NCBI GenBank assembly: GCA_029264775.1
Contig: JARHYT010000026.1
Coordinates: forward strand, 1 to 51,621
Direction of reading: 5' to 3'
DNA: 51,621 nucleotides
Origin: Helicobacter sp.
GTDB lineage: Bacteria; Campylobacterota; Campylobacteria; Campylobacterales; Helicobacteraceae
Below are positions 1-9,404 of the stretch, piece after piece (within the stretch, counting starts at the first letter, position 1; every line of letters begins with the position of its first letter). A model generated the notes under the pieces. The model saw nothing but the letters and a program-made list of their open reading frames with translations, was not told where the DNA came from and searched no databases. Both the position numbers and the translations under genes were made by a program.

Positions 1-2118
1 TTTATGCCATTTGCTTTTAGTATTGTTTGTGCATTTGCAATATCACAGAATCTATATGCTATAGATGATGAAAAAGCAACAGGTGGTAATGCAGCACATA
101 CAAGGAGTAATGATGCGGTGCAAACAAAAAAGCTTGATGCAGTTATAGCCTCTAGCACAGGATTTGATTTACCTATAAAAGATGAGGCAAAAAATGTAAC
201 ATTAATAGGTAGAGATAAGTTAGAAAATAGAGGTTTTGGTAATCTTGAGCAAGCCTTACAACGCAATCCAATAGTTAATTTCGTTGATACTAGCTTTGGT
301 AAAGTTATAGACTTAAGAGGACAAGGTTTTACTCAAAATCAAGCAAATCAGGGCGTTAAGGTTCTTGTCAATAGAGTCCCAATAACCCTGCTAGATACTT
401 CTCATACCATACCACCATTTAATAATATAGATATAGATGATATAGAATCTATTGAGATTATACCGGGCGGTGGTGCTGTAGTGTATGGTAGCGGGACAAG
501 GGGGGGGGTAGTAAATATTGTTACTAAAATGCCTAGCAAGGATTTTATTAGAGAATCTCTAAAATTTACAAGCGGAGAAAGGCTAGGTTTGCAAGGTGGG
601 AGTGCTAATCTTGCCATTGGTAAGAAAATAAGTGATAATTTCTTTTTAAAAAGTAATGTAAGCTTTAGCTATGTGCCGGGTACTAGAAATACAGGTGGCT
701 ATCCTACAGGTTCAAAAGACTATGTAGAGGCATTTAGTAGTGATAACCAAACAAATCTTTATACTTCATTCCAAAGCCTATACCATATAAATGAAACTTC
801 AAAGTTAGATTTTAATATAAATTACTCTCGTTTATGGGTTACTTTAAATGGTGCTAATACTGCATTAAAACTTGATCCAAATAAAACAGAAAGTGAATTA
901 AAGCAAGATAGATTTAGCCCACCCATTGCAGTAACCAATCAACTAATAGAAGCTTTACAAACCTCTGCCAACTATACAACAAAATTTAACAATATAGATT
1001 TTGATGCATTAGTATTTTATCAATTTAGTTTTGACAACATAAAACCTACTAGTCTAGTGCCTAAACCACGCTATTATCATAATCATGGTGGTGGGGCTAA
1101 CCTAAAAGCAAAACACACATTAGAGAATAATATATTAATGGTTGGTTTAGATAATTTATTAGAATATTCTAATAAGTTTTTTGAGAAAAAATATACTAAG
1201 GCGTATAAACTAACAAATAGTCTCTATACGCTTGATATATATAAGTTTAATAATATGTTTGATATAAGCGGTGGTGCTAGGATAGAATATTCAAACTATT
1301 GGATAGATGAAAATATGCCTAATACTAATTTATATGATCTTAATGTTCATACTCAAAGACTAGGCTATGCAGCAGAACTAACGCCAAACTTTAAATACAG
1401 CGACACAGGGAACGCATATGCTAAGGCAGAGTTAGGCTTTATAAGTCCAAGTAGCTTTCAAATGTTAAATACAATAGATGTAGATAAAGATACAAAATCA
1501 CTCAACACTTTACAACCAGAGCAGTATATAACAGCAGAGATAGGCTTTAAAGATGAGTTTGATTGGAGTTATATACAAACTACTTTATTTTATACCTATA
1601 CATTTGATGAAATCTTTACAGAATCTTTAATGTCTTTTGGCAGTTATGGTTTTAGATATAGTAATTTAGGCGATACTGTGAGGGCGGGGCTAGAGTTTGC
1701 CGCTTCACAAGAACTTTTTGATACTGCATGGTTGAGATTAAATGAGGGGTTAAATCTGCTTTACACAAAAGTCTTGTCGTCAAAATCGCCATTAAATGGT
1801 TATATGGTGCCTCTTGTCCCATGGCTTAAGGCAAATATAGGTATAGAAGCAGATGTGTTAAGCACAGATTCTATGCTACTTACCTTATTTTTTAATAACA
1901 CATATACTAGTCAAAGCATAGATAAATCAAAAGCTATAGTAAATCAAGATGGCTATGTGCTTAGTGATTTAGGCTTAGTATTTAGCTATAAAGATTTAGT
2001 GATTAATGCAGGTATTAAAAACCTCTTTGATTCATTCTATACAACATATCAATATAATTCTGAGTATATCCCCGGATTTGGTAGAAGCTACTATGCTGAA
2101 GTAAAATATACTTTCTAA
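1..2118 (+). CDS. TonB-dependent outer-membrane receptor (probably 5'-truncated by window edge)
   Basis: An outer-membrane gated barrel, probably importing an iron complex or similar ligand with energy from TonB/ExbBD. The frame is open from base 1. The first Met in view (base 4) starts a hydrophobic signal segment ending near LYA but lacks the basic residues expected at the very start, so the true start probably lies just outside the window. The plug domain spans about residues 50-180, with the family pattern VTLIGRDKLENRG, then DLRGQGF, then IESIEIIPGGGAVVYGSG. The rest is a beta-barrel ending in aromatic VKYTF, the usual outer-membrane assembly signal. About 700 residues is normal for the family. 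A run of nine G lies in the plug codons. It could be a FecA- or FrpB-like receptor; the ligand cannot be read from sequence. Confidence 0.88.
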   Translation, partial: FMPFAFSIVCAFAISQNLYAIDDEKATGGNAAHTRSNDAVQTKKLDAVIASSTGFDLPIKDEAKNVTLIGRDKLENRGFGNLEQALQRNPIVNFVDTSFGKVIDLRGQGFTQNQANQGVKVLVNRVPITLLDTSHTIPPFNNIDIDDIESIEIIPGGGAVVYGSGTRGGVVNIVTKMPSKDFIRESLKFTSGERLGLQGGSANLAIGKKISDNFFLKSNVSFSYVPGTRNTGGYPTGSKDYVEAFSSDNQTNLYTSFQSLYHINETSKLDFNINYSRLWVTLNGANTALKLDPNKTESELKQDRFSPPIAVTNQLIEALQTSANYTTKFNNIDFDALVFYQFSFDNIKPTSLVPKPRYYHNHGGGANLKAKHTLENNILMVGLDNLLEYSNKFFEKKYTKAYKLTNSLYTLDIYKFNNMFDISGGARIEYSNYWIDENMPNTNLYDLNVHTQRLGYAAELTPNFKYSDTGNAYAKAELGFISPSSFQMLNTIDVDKDTKSLNTLQPEQYITAEIGFKDEFDWSYIQTTLFYTYTFDEIFTESLMSFGSYGFRYSNLGDTVRAGLEFAASQELFDTAWLRLNEGLNLLYTKVLSSKSPLNGYMVPLVPWLKANIGIEADVLSTDSMLLTLFFNNTYTSQSIDKSKAIVNQDGYVLSDLGLVFSYKDLVINAGIKNLFDSFYTTYQYNSEYIPGFGRSYYAEVKYTF
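500..508 (+). repeat. G9 homopolymer inside the TonB receptor gene
   Basis: Nine consecutive G residues encode part of Thr-Arg-Gly-Gly-Val in the plug domain. A run this long is exceptional in DNA of about 30% G+C. At this length the reading frame is open through to the stop at 2118. Gain or loss of one G would end translation early, so the tract is a candidate phase-variation switch, as known for poly-G tracts in Helicobacter and Campylobacter surface genes. Confidence 0.85.
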
Positions 2119-2127
2119 ATGCGATAA

Positions 2128-2148
2128 ATAGCGACAACAAGTCGCTAT
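2128..2148 (+). terminator. Hairpin after the TonB receptor gene
   Basis: A perfect 8-bp inverted repeat (ATAGCGAC, loop AACAA, GTCGCTAT) starts 9 bases after the receptor stop codon. No clean T-run follows, so it is a probable but weak intrinsic terminator or 3' stabiliser. Confidence 0.5.
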
Positions 2149-2415
2149 AGCCTATCATTATTTTAATATATGCGTATTAACATATTTTTATAGTTTGATA
2201 TTCCTAGCTATCTATATAAATTTAATCTTTAAAATATTGTTATTAAATATAGTTTCTTTATCTTTGTATTTAAAAAACATTTTGTTGTAAAAGTTGATTT
2301 TATTTATCCATTTTATATTTTAATCTTATTGAAAAAGATTGTAGAAGTTTTTAGATATATTTTATTAACAAAAAATTGGTACTATATAAAATATCTATTT
2401 TTTAAAGGATTTATT

Positions 2416-2997
2416 ATGAAAGATGTAACTAGGAAACTTGTATCTACCTGTTTAGTAAGTGCTTTTGTTAGCTCTTTTATGTATGCGAGTACAATTGATC
2501 AAAAAAGCGTTAAGGTTGAGTATATAGGTTATAAAACACCTTATATGGCGGAGCTTGCAGGTAATTTTAAGAATATAAAATATACATTTGGTAGGGATAA
2601 TAAAACAATAAAAGGCGTTCTTAGTGGTGCTAGTGCGTTGATTGTTCCAACAAGTAGCATTATTGAAGATAATGAGGAAGCTACAAATAATATGAATAAA
2701 GTATTTTTCCCTACTTTACTTGGTAAAAATAATATACAAGTAGTCTTTGTTGATGTTGTTGAGGGTGATAACAAAGGTCTTATTAGTGCAAAAATAATTA
2801 TAGGCAAGCAATCTTGTATTATCCCCCTAGAATATGAGATTGAAAAAAATACACTTATTGCAAAGGGTAGATTAGATTTAAACAATTTTAGTAATTCTGC
2901 TAAGGCTTTAAAGGCATTGAGTGATGCAGCCGCAGGTCATGCTGGTATTACATGGGCTAATGTGGATATTGTATTTACTGCTAATATTGTGGATTAA
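2416..2997 (+). CDS. Secreted YceI-like protein
   Basis: A periplasmic protein of 193 residues. Starting at this ATG gives a good ribosome site (AAAGGA, 6 bases upstream) and a classical signal peptide: basic start, hydrophobic core, then SSFMYAS with cleavage near residues 24-25. An in-frame TTG at 2329 has no support. The mature part resembles the YceI lipocalin-like fold that binds isoprenoid-type lipids: an early VEYIGYKTP strand, a central GVLSGA turn, and an ending of WANVDIVFTANIV, close to the family's usual closing strand. The exact ligand is unknown. It is monocistronic, with the 267-base leader AT-rich and unremarkable. The family call rests on pattern recognition only. Confidence 0.7.
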   Translation: MKDVTRKLVSTCLVSAFVSSFMYASTIDQKSVKVEYIGYKTPYMAELAGNFKNIKYTFGRDNKTIKGVLSGASALIVPTSSIIEDNEEATNNMNKVFFPTLLGKNNIQVVFVDVVEGDNKGLISAKIIIGKQSCIIPLEYEIEKNTLIAKGRLDLNNFSNSAKALKALSDAAAGHAGITWANVDIVFTANIVD

Positions 2998-3214
2998 TTA
3001 TAATATGTTATTTTATTAATGCTTGCAATGTAACCTAAAAGTTTATTGTCAAGCGTAATTACTGAATCATTAGCTAAGTGTTTAGTGATTATTTGGTAGG
3101 CTATATTTATGTAGCTAAAATATTTTGTAATACCCAAAATAGCTTTAAGATAATTGTATATAATTAGCAAATTTTGTAGCAACGCCCTTTGCTTGTGTTT
3201 TTAAACATATAAGT

Positions 3215-5008
3215 TTAGAATGGTAAAGACATATTATTGTGATTGTTGCTTGTGAGATATGGTTTTGCAAGTCTAAGCAATGAGGATATAAATTGATTGT
3301 GTTTAGTTATCCATTGATTATAATCACATACAATTATTAAAGTATGTTTTAGTCTGCTTACTGCTACATTTAGTGCGAATAATGCGGATTTGTTGGTAGA
3401 ATCTGTTAAATGTTTGCTAAATTTTACAGGTGAAAATATAATTGTACTAAATTCTCGTCCTTGTGATTTATGGATTGTGAAAACATGATTCCTACTGATT
3501 CCCTTGCTTATTAGCAATTGCTGTTGATGTTTAAATGGTGTTAATATAGCATAATCTTTAATATCGTGTCTAATGAGATTCATAATGGCTTGTGCTTCTC
3601 CTTGGCTCTCATTGCGGTTATTTATAGAATTATATTTATAGGTTTCGCCAAATTTCGTACTATCTATGTAGTATATTTCTGTTTCTTGCCCGATACCTTT
3701 TAGTCCGCTAAGATATACATGTTTATCAAGCACCTTTGCTAAGTTATCCCCATATCTATGAGTTGTTGTGAGTTTATAATATGAAATATCTTTGAATACA
3801 ATCTCATCGTAATTGTTTTTATTGTGCAACATTTCTTTATTATGTAATAATTCCTCCAAGAACAAAGTATTTAAACTCCATAAACATACATTATGCTTGC
3901 TTTCTTTTATTATTTTATCATCCATAAGGCAAATAGGCATAAGCTGTTTGTGATCCCCTAGAAATGTTATTGGTATATTTAGTGATAATGGTGCGATTAT
4001 TTTAATTAATGATGAGAATGCACACTCATCAATGAATATATGTGAAAAATTTAAATTACTAAGAAAATTATATCTTTTAACAAAGCTATCAAGAGTAAGC
4101 CCCACAACAAGAACATCTTGTATTCTATCTTTAAGCATTACTTGTTGAAATATAGTATTTTGATTATTGCTTAAGTTGTTCTCATTTTCATCTGTTTGAA
4201 TGCAAACTTGAGGAAAATTATTTAAAAACTCATTGCTTGGCATGCCTAGTCTTACAAATTTCTTACGACTTATGCCTCTTTTATCGCATTTCTTAATTAG
4301 TGTTGTTAGAATCTGCTCTAATGCTGTATTTGTGGGTGCTAAAACTAATGCTTTTTTGTCTTGCATTATAATATTCAATAGACAATTAAATAAGACTATT
4401 TGCGTCTTTCCGCTACCGCTTATACCCCAAATATAGCTTATAGGATTTGAAAATACACCTTTTATTGCTTCTCTTTGCTCATTACTTATAAAATCTTGCA
4501 TTTTTATTTCTAATTTTAATGGTTTCTGTGTTGGTAGGCTTATTATGATAGAATCTTGAGAACAAAAATCTTGTATATTTTTTACTAAAAATTTTAAATC
4601 TATGAATAACTTCATTTTATCTAAAAAATCTATTTTATTTCTTGCGATGTATTGCAGTATATTATCTTTACTTAAAACTTCTTCATTATTTATAGATTCC
4701 GTGTTATTCTTTAAAATATTATTGATGAGTTGCTCTAGTAGTTCATCGCTAAATGTTATCTTTAGTATTCTATTTAACTCGTTGAAATTCTTTTCCTCTA
4801 TTGAATCTAGGTCAATTAAAAAATCATACATAAATAGTTGTAAATAATCAGTTGATACTAAATTTCTATCAAGCATTAACGATAAGGTATCATATTCATT
4901 TATACGATAATCTAGTATTGTTATTTCCTCTACACCTAGGTTGTTTTTCTCTAAGTATTCTAAATAATCTGTAGCAGATTGCAAAGCATATTCCCTTATT
5001 GTATCCAT
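3215..5008 (-). CDS. Superfamily 1 (UPF1/DNA2-like) helicase
   Basis: An ATP-driven nucleic-acid helicase of 597 residues. Ordered SF1 motifs are visible: Walker A GISGSGKTQ near residue 195-203, motif Ia LVLAPTNTA, Walker B FIDECA, motif III LGDHKQLMP, motif IV THRYGD, motif V IHKSQGREF and motif VI VAVSRLKHT. The first ~170 residues are helical and acidic with no recognised domain. It begins at an ATG preceded by AAGGA and lies 13 bases after dnaG, so the two are probably co-transcribed. That pairing hints at a role in replication or repair, but this is inference. No nuclease domain is apparent. Whether it acts on DNA or RNA cannot be decided from the sequence. Confidence 0.85.
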   Translation of the reverse strand: MDTIREYALQSATDYLEYLEKNNLGVEEITILDYRINEYDTLSLMLDRNLVSTDYLQLFMYDFLIDLDSIEEKNFNELNRILKITFSDELLEQLINNILKNNTESINNEEVLSKDNILQYIARNKIDFLDKMKLFIDLKFLVKNIQDFCSQDSIIISLPTQKPLKLEIKMQDFISNEQREAIKGVFSNPISYIWGISGSGKTQIVLFNCLLNIIMQDKKALVLAPTNTALEQILTTLIKKCDKRGISRKKFVRLGMPSNEFLNNFPQVCIQTDENENNLSNNQNTIFQQVMLKDRIQDVLVVGLTLDSFVKRYNFLSNLNFSHIFIDECAFSSLIKIIAPLSLNIPITFLGDHKQLMPICLMDDKIIKESKHNVCLWSLNTLFLEELLHNKEMLHNKNNYDEIVFKDISYYKLTTTHRYGDNLAKVLDKHVYLSGLKGIGQETEIYYIDSTKFGETYKYNSINNRNESQGEAQAIMNLIRHDIKDYAILTPFKHQQQLLISKGISRNHVFTIHKSQGREFSTIIFSPVKFSKHLTDSTNKSALFALNVAVSRLKHTLIIVCDYNQWITKHNQFISSLLRLAKPYLTSNNHNNMSLPF

Positions 5009-5021
5009 ATCATTCCTTTTG

Positions 5022-6674
5022 TTAAATTATGAGTAATTCGCCAGCCTTTAGCCTTTCTATACCTTTCTTTATTGTATTTATCTTTTGTAGTTTATCTATT
5101 GCAGGGCTTTTATCTGCAAATATTTTTGGTAGTAATTTTTGTGCGTATTCTAGTATAAAAAAACGCAATTGTTCTTTAAATTTATCATTGCTTAGAATCT
5201 CATTTTTAGCTTTAAATTTTAAGGCGTTGATTTTGTCATTATCGTAATCACTTTTACAGATTAACTCAAATTCACTGCCATACATTGAAAAATATTTTTT
5301 GTCCAAAAAATGTAGTGCAAAGTTTTTATGTTCTTGACTTACAAGCATATTATATAAAATAGTTTCTTCTGCAAAGTTATTGTTTTGCAAATAATTTATG
5401 GGATTTTTAAGCTCTTGATTTTTTTTATTGATATTTTTAGTTATGATTAGTGAAGGATTTATATTTAATAATAATGCACATTTTTTTTTGTATTCATCTT
5501 GCAATAGTAATGTTAGCGAATTTAGATATTCATTGCATTCTTTTAGTGCTTGCTGTTTTTGTATGGGATTTTGCAAATCAAATTGTGCAATGATTTTTTC
5601 AAGTACAAATTCAATAAATGGCTTTGCGGTTTTAATTGCATATTTAAACTCCTCGATCTTATTTTGTGCAACCATATCTGCTGGATCTAATCCATTTTGC
5701 AATATAATAACGCCACCATCTTTACTATTCTTAGAAAGCAATTTAGCTGCTTTTAATGCTGCATTAATCCCTGCATTATCACCATCATAGCATACATATA
5801 TTCTTGGATTTTCTTTATTTAAAAGGTATAAATGCCCTTCGTTTAATGCTGTTCCTAGTGTAGCAACCGCGTTTCTAAAACCTGCTTGGTGTAACATGAT
5901 AACATCAAGGTAACCCTCACATACAATAATACTTTTTTGCTTGTATATCATTTGTTTTGCGATATTATATCCATATAGAATCTTTGATTTATTGAATATT
6001 TTACTTTGAGGTGAATTTAGATATTTTGCTACATTTTTTTCATTACTTATAGTTCTACCACCAAATCCTACAATCATTCCATTACTAGATTTAATTGGGA
6101 ATATAATGCGATTTGAAAATCTTGCATATGCTCTATCATTTCCTTGTGTTAAGATTCCAAAATCTATAGCTTCTTGATAATTTAGATTATTTTCATTTAT
6201 AAATCGGATTGTTTCATAGCTCATGCCGCTATATCCTATCTCAAATTCTTTTATAGAATCCATACTGACAGATCTAGAGGAAAGATATTGCATGATATCA
6301 TCATGCTTAAAAAGTTCGTTGTGATAAAAATTGCTAAGTGAAGGCAATAAATGGCTTTTTTGTTTTGTCTCACCCCTTTCATATTCAAGTGCGATATTAA
6401 AGAAATTTGCTATTTTTTGAATTGCATCATAAAATTCCAATTTTTCATATTCCATTACAAATTTAATGGCATTCCCACTAGCACCACATGCAAAGCAATG
6501 ATATAATCCTTTTGTAGCACTTATAGACATACTAGGTGTTTTATCATCATGAAATGGACATAATGCTACATAATTTGCACCGACCTTACGCACATCTATA
6601 TAATATGAGATTAAATCTATAATATCTATAGAATCTTGCAATCGCATTAGGCTTGCTTGTGTAACTCTTGGCAT
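5022..6674 (-). CDS. dnaG: DNA primase
   Basis: Makes the RNA primers for chromosomal replication and works with the DnaB helicase encoded at 28107. The N-terminal CHC2 zinc finger is complete (C39, H42, C60, C63 in CPFH...HCFACG). The TOPRIM catalytic core follows, with CEGYLD and the acidic YVCYDGDNAG. The C-terminal ~150 residues are divergent, as usual for the helicase-interaction domain. Length 550 is close to that of other Helicobacter primases. I start at the ATG giving MPRVTQAS, which has GGA 8 bases upstream; the longer frame from a TTG at 6689 would swallow that ribosome site. Confidence 0.97.
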   Translation of the reverse strand: MPRVTQASLMRLQDSIDIIDLISYYIDVRKVGANYVALCPFHDDKTPSMSISATKGLYHCFACGASGNAIKFVMEYEKLEFYDAIQKIANFFNIALEYERGETKQKSHLLPSLSNFYHNELFKHDDIMQYLSSRSVSMDSIKEFEIGYSGMSYETIRFINENNLNYQEAIDFGILTQGNDRAYARFSNRIIFPIKSSNGMIVGFGGRTISNEKNVAKYLNSPQSKIFNKSKILYGYNIAKQMIYKQKSIIVCEGYLDVIMLHQAGFRNAVATLGTALNEGHLYLLNKENPRIYVCYDGDNAGINAALKAAKLLSKNSKDGGVIILQNGLDPADMVAQNKIEEFKYAIKTAKPFIEFVLEKIIAQFDLQNPIQKQQALKECNEYLNSLTLLLQDEYKKKCALLLNINPSLIITKNINKKNQELKNPINYLQNNNFAEETILYNMLVSQEHKNFALHFLDKKYFSMYGSEFELICKSDYDNDKINALKFKAKNEILSNDKFKEQLRFFILEYAQKLLPKIFADKSPAIDKLQKINTIKKGIERLKAGELLII

Positions 6675-6809
6675 AATAATTCCTATCAATTAATAGCATT
6701 TAGTCTTATATATTTAATGAATGTATCTAAATGTGTTAATTGTAAAATTCTTAACAAAACTTACTAAAGAAATAGATGCTTTCATTTATCATAGTTCATG
6801 CAATTTTAT

Positions 6810-7919
6810 TTAAGCACTATATGAAACTTCCCTATATTCTTGTAATTCATTATATAAGCTATCTCGTTCTATTGGTATAAAACCTGCATTTTGGATTTGA
6901 TATATCATTTCCTCTTTGCTAACGCCATTTTTGCTTTTAGCACCTGCTGCTGATTGTATGCTTTCATTCTCTATTGTGCCATCCATATCATTAGCACCAA
7001 ATTCTTGTGCTACTATTGCAAGATTGAACGATAGAGATGCCCAATAAGCCTTTATATGTGGTATATTCTGTAATAAAATTCTAGATATTGCAATAGTTTT
7101 TAAAATTTCTTGTGCGCTAGGACTTTCTTTTACTTTTAAAAAATTATTGAATCTTTGATATAATAAAGGTATGAATGCGTTGAATCCACCCTCTTTTTTA
7201 TTCACTTTATTTTCTGAAATTTGTGCATTTCTCAAACGCAACATATGATCTATTCTATGATGTCTTTCTTCTATATGTCCAAATAACATTGTGGCATTAC
7301 TCATTTTCCCTATAGAATGCCATTTTGCATGTACTTCTAGCCAACGATCTGCATTTGCTTTACCATGACATAATGTCTTGCGTATTTTTGAGTCAAATAT
7401 CTCTGCACCACCACCGGGTAAAGAATCTACACCAGATTCTGACAAGTCATTTATAACTTTATCAAGACTAAAATCAAATCTGCGTGTTAAATAGTCAATT
7501 TCTGCTGCCCCCATAGCTTTTATATGTAACAATGGTGTAGCTTTCTTAATCTCTTTAAACATATCTAAATAGTGGTTGTACTCATGTGTTGGATGATGTG
7601 CTGCTACTATATGAACTTCCTTTGCTCCTCTATTATAAGCGTCTATACATAATTCAACTACTTCTTTGATGCTCATATCGTATGGATTTGGATTTTTTCT
7701 GCTAGCAGAAAATGCACAAAACTTACACACATCAGCACAAATATTTGTAGGGTTTATATGTCTATTCATATTAAAAAACACTTTTTTACCATATTTTTTA
7801 TCTCTTATGGAATGTGCCATTCTACCAAGCGTAAAAATATCATATTCATATAATTTTGATAATTCTAATGCACTCAAGCCCTCAATATTACCATACATTA
7901 CATTTTCTAATAGATCCAT
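6810..7919 (-). CDS. mqnE: Aminofutalosine synthase (radical SAM)
   Basis: Catalyses the radical SAM step joining the chorismate-derived enolpyruvyl benzoate to SAM to form aminofutalosine, in the futalosine route to menaquinone that Campylobacterota use. The cluster-binding CxxxCxxC is at C61, C65 and C68 (CADVCKFC), preceded by HINPTNI. The segment VHIVAAHHPTHEYNHYLDMF and the later LPGGGAEIF favour MqnE over its paralogue MqnC. Two ATGs lie two codons apart. I use the second because AAGGA stands 6 bases before it and touches the first (7925). The gene lies upstream of dnaG on the same strand, 135 bases away. Confidence 0.92.
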   Translation of the reverse strand: MDLLENVMYGNIEGLSALELSKLYEYDIFTLGRMAHSIRDKKYGKKVFFNMNRHINPTNICADVCKFCAFSASRKNPNPYDMSIKEVVELCIDAYNRGAKEVHIVAAHHPTHEYNHYLDMFKEIKKATPLLHIKAMGAAEIDYLTRRFDFSLDKVINDLSESGVDSLPGGGAEIFDSKIRKTLCHGKANADRWLEVHAKWHSIGKMSNATMLFGHIEERHHRIDHMLRLRNAQISENKVNKKEGGFNAFIPLLYQRFNNFLKVKESPSAQEILKTIAISRILLQNIPHIKAYWASLSFNLAIVAQEFGANDMDGTIENESIQSAAGAKSKNGVSKEEMIYQIQNAGFIPIERDSLYNELQEYREVSYSA

Positions 7920-8276
7920 ATACATTCCTTATGTATTTTTTATAAATGTAATTATAAATAAAAGTTGTGAGTAATAATTGCTAACAAGCTAACTTTTATA
8001 TTTTATTTAATAACATCTATTCTAATGATTGATTTTTATATAGATATGATTGCATTGTATAGCTAATAGTTTGGGTAACTATATTTATGATGGATATTAA
8101 TATTCAATAATTGTTTATGAAATATTAAGTTTATATGTTCGATATAATTTATTGTCTTAATTAGCAAATATATTAAGTCTATAAGTATTGTTCTGATTTA
8201 AATAATTAAATGAAAATTTATTTATGTTGTACTTAGGGTTAATATATTATTTTGTTAAAATAATATATTAACCATA
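7920..8276. other. Intergenic stretch between mqnE and alr
   Basis: About 360 AT-rich bases with no credible gene or RNA. It contains the leader of mqnE at the left and a long perfect hairpin at the right (listed separately). Confidence 0.7.
8237..8273 (-). terminator. 17-bp perfect hairpin downstream of alr
   Basis: GGTTAATATATTATTTT, loop GTT, then its exact reverse complement. It starts three bases after the alr stop codon in the direction of transcription. The stem is almost all A-T and no separate T-run follows, but its perfection and position make it the likely 3' end or terminator for alr. Confidence 0.6.
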
Positions 8277-9332
8277 TTACACAATTTTTCTAGGTATGAA
8301 TGGAGATAGCCTTGTCAAAACTTCATAAGGTAGCGTATCAAAAACTTTTGCCACATATGCGGCATCTTCCATTACACAGATTTCATCTGTATCGCCATAA
8401 CATGAAAAGCAATCCATAGAAGTTCTAGGCAATATCTCCTCGCCATTTGGCAATAGTAATTGCCTGTTGCCATTTAGCCTATACATACCATCTCCATAGC
8501 CTATATCATATGTGCTTACTACACGCTTATTTTTCATTGTCGTTATGCCACCATAACCTATTTTTTCACCTACATCAAGAAGTTTTGTTGATATTCTGTT
8601 TGCATATAACTTTAAAATAGGCTTTAAATGTTTTGCTGATTCTATTTGAACTTCATTTGTTAAATATCCATATAAAGCAATTCCTATACGAACTAAATCA
8701 TCATCGCATTTATTAGAACGCAAGGTACAAGATGAGTTTAAGCTATGGAATCTAGGCAGGGGAAAACCTAATTCATTTGATAGTAATTTTACTTTATATT
8801 TAACTTCCTCAAATCGTTCAATTTCAATGTTAAATTCATCTCCTATTTCATCGCCATACCCATTATGCGATAAAATACCTACAAGGCGAATATCATTCTT
8901 CAATATAGTTTCAATATGTTTTCTTAGATCTTTTATTTCAATTCCATTTCTGTTCATGCCTACATTAACTTTTAGCTCTACACCTAATCCACTCATATCC
9001 CCGATTGATTTTTCAATTTTTTCAAAATCATCAAATCCATGTATTGTAGAATAAATATTATTGGATTTCTCTGGTGCTATACCATAAAAGAAAGTTACAG
9101 AATCAAACTTATGTGCAATTTTTAAAGCCTCATTGTAATTCTTTACAAATACGGATTTTATGTTATTCTCCATAGCTAAGTTACTCATAACTTCTAATCC
9201 ATGCCCATATGCATTGTCTTTTAATACAGCTGCTACTTCTATTTCTTTATTTGGATTTATTTTTTTTAAATGTTGTCTTATTATGCTTATATTGTGTTTA
9301 AAGTGATTATGATTTATAGTTATGTAAGCCAT
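8277..9332 (-). CDS. alr: Alanine racemase
   Basis: A PLP enzyme that interconverts L- and D-alanine, supplying D-Ala for peptidoglycan. The PLP-binding lysine is K38 in VAAVLKDNAYGHG. The catalytic-tyrosine region reads GEKIGYGG and the C-terminal domain has GYGDGMYR and the substrate-side SMDCF. At 351 residues it is slightly shorter than the usual 360-375 but has all expected blocks. It stands alone between two intergenic spaces and ends at a strong hairpin. Together with murE, mltD and rlpA it adds to the cell-wall genes of this window. Confidence 0.96.
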   Translation of the reverse strand: MAYITINHNHFKHNISIIRQHLKKINPNKEIEVAAVLKDNAYGHGLEVMSNLAMENNIKSVFVKNYNEALKIAHKFDSVTFFYGIAPEKSNNIYSTIHGFDDFEKIEKSIGDMSGLGVELKVNVGMNRNGIEIKDLRKHIETILKNDIRLVGILSHNGYGDEIGDEFNIEIERFEEVKYKVKLLSNELGFPLPRFHSLNSSCTLRSNKCDDDLVRIGIALYGYLTNEVQIESAKHLKPILKLYANRISTKLLDVGEKIGYGGITTMKNKRVVSTYDIGYGDGMYRLNGNRQLLLPNGEEILPRTSMDCFSCYGDTDEICVMEDAAYVAKVFDTLPYEVLTRLSPFIPRKIV

Positions 9333-9404
9333 GAATTCCCCAAAATATAATGTAAAATCTACTAATTTTTAATATAGATTCTAAAAATAACATAATCTAA
9401 ATGT

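Noticed and set aside
2994-3182. A 62-codon open frame on the minus strand between the YceI-like gene and the helicase gene
   Set aside because: No ribosome site, a non-ATG start, and composition like AT-rich spacer; no recognisable family.
5481-5489. A run of nine T in dnaG as a slippage site
   Set aside because: It simply encodes three lysines in an AT-rich essential gene, and such runs are common here.
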